A model generated the notes under the pieces. It did not search any database, was not told the DNA's origin, and saw only the letters and a list, made by a program, of their open reading frames with translations. A DNA stretch of 43,240 bases, taken from NCBI GenBank assembly GCA_003635195.1, contig PYIY01000157.1:1-43240 (forward strand), in the 5' to 3' direction. Every line of letters starts with the position of its first letter. Position 1 is the stretch's first letter. The translations under genes and the position numbers were made by a program. The stretch comes from Candidatus Poribacteria bacterium. GTDB taxonomy: Bacteria > Poribacteria > WGA-4E > WGA-3G. Shown piece after piece: positions 42,002 to 43,240 of this stretch.

Positions 42002-42388
42002 TTACCACGTCACGCGCAGTTTTGCCCCTTTGGATTCTGGTGAGACCATGACCTCGTAGTCCAAAATGTCCCTCTCAAACTGCATACTGAGAATCCCATT
42101 CCGGTCGGTTTGGAAACTCATACGACCTCCTTCAACCCACTTAAACCTTAAAAGACCATAGGGAACCGGTTCACCCAGTTTTGATAGAATCTGGAACTGA
42201 ACAGGCTGCCCCGGTAGTTTATGGATATGGTTTTTAAGAAAGGTACTGAGTTCAAAAGGGATCAAGAATTCTGTGTGATTATCTGAAGGAGAACAAGCTA
42301 TCACCCCTAAACAGATAGGAATCAAGAGTAAAAGACACCTACAAAAGTCCGTGAGGCTAAAACGACGCTTTAAAACAACTTGTATCAT
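42002..42388 (-). CDS. Small lipoprotein with the shared beta module
   Basis: 128 residues from the ATG at 42388, which opens a signal peptide ending in the lipobox GVIAC (Cys32). A longer frame to 42493 exists but would bury the signal. The mature part has a short helix (FELSTFLKNHIHKLPGQ) and a beta-rich module with LRFKWVEGGRMSFQTDRNGI, the same pattern as the CxxCH protein end and the neighbouring truncated gene: (F/I)-x-W-x-x-G-(S/R)-(F/M)-x-(V/F)-x-(T/A)-(N/D). It lies 34 bp upstream of the large membrane protein gene, in the same direction. Function unknown; probably an accessory envelope protein. Confidence 0.65.
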   Translation of the reverse strand: MIQVVLKRRFSLTDFCRCLLLLIPICLGVIACSPSDNHTEFLIPFELSTFLKNHIHKLPGQPVQFQILSKLGEPVPYGLLRFKWVEGGRMSFQTDRNGILSMQFERDILDYEVMVSPESKGAKLRVTW

Positions 42389-42416
42389 AAAACACCTAAC
42401 TTTGAGAGTTATTTCT

Positions 42417-42757
42417 TTATCGAATTGGATGTCGGATGAGTGATCTGAATTGTCGAATAAGTTGAAATCCATTAACCGGGGCAATCTGTACATGACTCAA
42501 GGTTGCCTCTTCATCTAAATAGATTACAATCAAAGCGTTATTATCTGCCTTGACTGAAAAACTTCCACGTTCCCAAGAGATACGAGCCATTTTATCAGCC
42601 CCGGCTTTGCCTTTGAATGGGAGTTTCAACCTCGGAGATGAACTAGATACGAGTTCACAAACGAGGGGGTCCTTGCCTATTTCAAAAATTCCGGATTTCA
42701 ATCGATGGTACAGATCCTCAGTGACATCTTTCGCTTCGCTCCAACCCCCCTCTGTAT
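42417..42757 (-). pseudogene. Small gene truncated by the right-hand IS
   Basis: The frame reads outward into the IS at 42758, and its only Met in frame is in IS sequence, so the true N-terminus has been cut off. The remaining 113 residues include ARISWERGSFSVKADNNALI, the same beta module as in the two neighbouring proteins, then a basic C-terminus. By analogy with the adjacent lipoprotein, the lost part probably held a signal peptide. Expression now would need a start supplied by the IS. Confidence 0.6.
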
Positions 42758-43240
42758 CCTTACTGTTACCCACAAGTTTTTTGTGTGGTATATGTCGGTG
42801 GTGGTTCTAAGAGGTATGCTTCTCTCCAAGTTCGTCAAAAAGTGCGAACGTGTTGGAAATATCCGTCAACCGTTGCCACCCTCGCCATAAGACGGTCACT
42901 CCGGGGGGACCATCAGACGGACGTCCCAAGAACCCGCCGAGTTTGGCGATCCAAAGCACGACTTGGGCAACGGTGGGTGTTTTCTTGGGGAACGTGCGGG
43001 TCTTGTGGGTCACGGCGTAAAGTGCTCTCCACTCGTGTTCCGTCACGACTTGTGTGCAATCTGCTTCTGGGATGTGCCGGTTGAGAAGCGTCATGTAGTA
43101 GAGTCGCCACGCAATGACACTCAGTAAAGCGATATAGCGCAAGAGGCGATCTTTGGTTTGAAATCGAGCTTGCTCAACCTTGGTCCCGGATTTCAGGACT
43201 TTGAAATAGACTTCAATGTGCCAGCGCAGGGTATACCACT
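42758..43240 (-). mobile_element. 3' end of the same IS4-family insertion sequence, right copy
   Basis: The exact reverse complement of 1-483, so the two copies face inward with their 3' ends. The boundary at 42758 is where the match with the left copy stops and where the reading frame of the neighbouring gene is broken. The element continues beyond the window. Confidence 0.85.
42807..43238 (-). CDS. IS4-family transposase, C-terminal part (partial, right copy)
   Basis: Same 143-residue C-terminal fragment as at 3-434 on the other strand, with the YREK signature intact and no disabling changes. Its 5' part is outside the window. Confidence 0.85.
   Translation of the reverse strand, partial: WYTLRWHIEVYFKVLKSGTKVEQARFQTKDRLLRYIALLSVIAWRLYYMTLLNRHIPEADCTQVVTEHEWRALYAVTHKTRTFPKKTPTVAQVVLWIAKLGGFLGRPSDGPPGVTVLWRGWQRLTDISNTFALFDELGEKHTS

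Overview
The window is a 43.2 kb fragment bounded at both ends by the same 483 bp sequence in inverted orientation. That sequence is the 3' part and terminus of an IS4-family (Tn5/IS50-like) insertion sequence, so both edges lie inside the same repeat. No rRNA, tRNA or CRISPR is visible. A LamG protein with a TTWG-type tail, long Ycf48-type and Reg_prop propeller proteins, an NEW3-domain exporter partner and many small palindromic repeats together suggest an uncultured Gram-negative bacterium of the Candidatus Poribacteria kind. This is recognition from gene style, not proof.

Layout. 1-4.9 kb is mobile or plasmid-like: IS end, a 23-bp-period palindromic iteron array, a winged-helix protein, folded non-coding DNA, a second 22-bp iteron array, a Rep-like protein, a truncated UvrD-type helicase and a decayed IS630 transposase. 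4.9-19.6 kb is a long minus-strand run: ABC ATPase, NEW3 membrane protein, TolC-like protein, A24 prepilin-type peptidase, a 65-residue precursor-like peptide, two PqqD-like/glycosyltransferase fusions, a transglutaminase-like protein, an ABC-2 permease and a LamG protein. 20.1-24.5 kb holds a sugar nucleotidyltransferase (plus strand), then a ParB-HTH-like protein and a large sigma factor with a membrane segment and propeller (minus strand). 24.9-30.2 kb is a second cassette: two more PqqD-like/glycosyltransferase fusions, a second A24 peptidase and a second small peptide (84 aa, six cysteines in its tail). 30.5-43.2 kb has a small conserved-looking protein, a methyltransferase, a lipoprotein with about 28 Ycf48 repeats, a Reg_prop protein, a polyprenyl-phosphate-type glycosyltransferase, a large membrane protein, a CxxCH protein and two small proteins sharing one beta-rich module.

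The proposed undescribed system. Two cassettes each contain an A24 peptidase, a short peptide and a pair of PqqD-like/GT4 fusions. One fusion of each pair keeps the GT4 EX7E motif and the other has Gly for the first Glu. The two peptides share a leader (F-V/L-x-S-E-x-G, a hydrophobic Ala/Gly/Leu stretch, then SQ) resembling Flp pilin signal sequences, but have unrelated tails. I infer a ribosomally made, possibly glycosylated, exported peptide family: the PqqD-like domain binds the leader, the GT pair modifies the peptide, the A24 protease cuts the leader and the ABC/NEW3/TolC set exports it.

Seven sites fit ATGCACC-type -35 / 17 nt / GTGTC(C/A)TTAA -10 with exactly the same spacing. Each is correctly oriented upstream of a gene: peptide 1, A24 peptidase 1, the ABC ATPase, the nucleotidyltransferase, the sigma factor itself, the first GT of cassette 2, and the small gene at 30.5 kb. 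This looks like an ECF-sigma regulon, with the membrane-tethered sigma factor as the natural candidate regulator.
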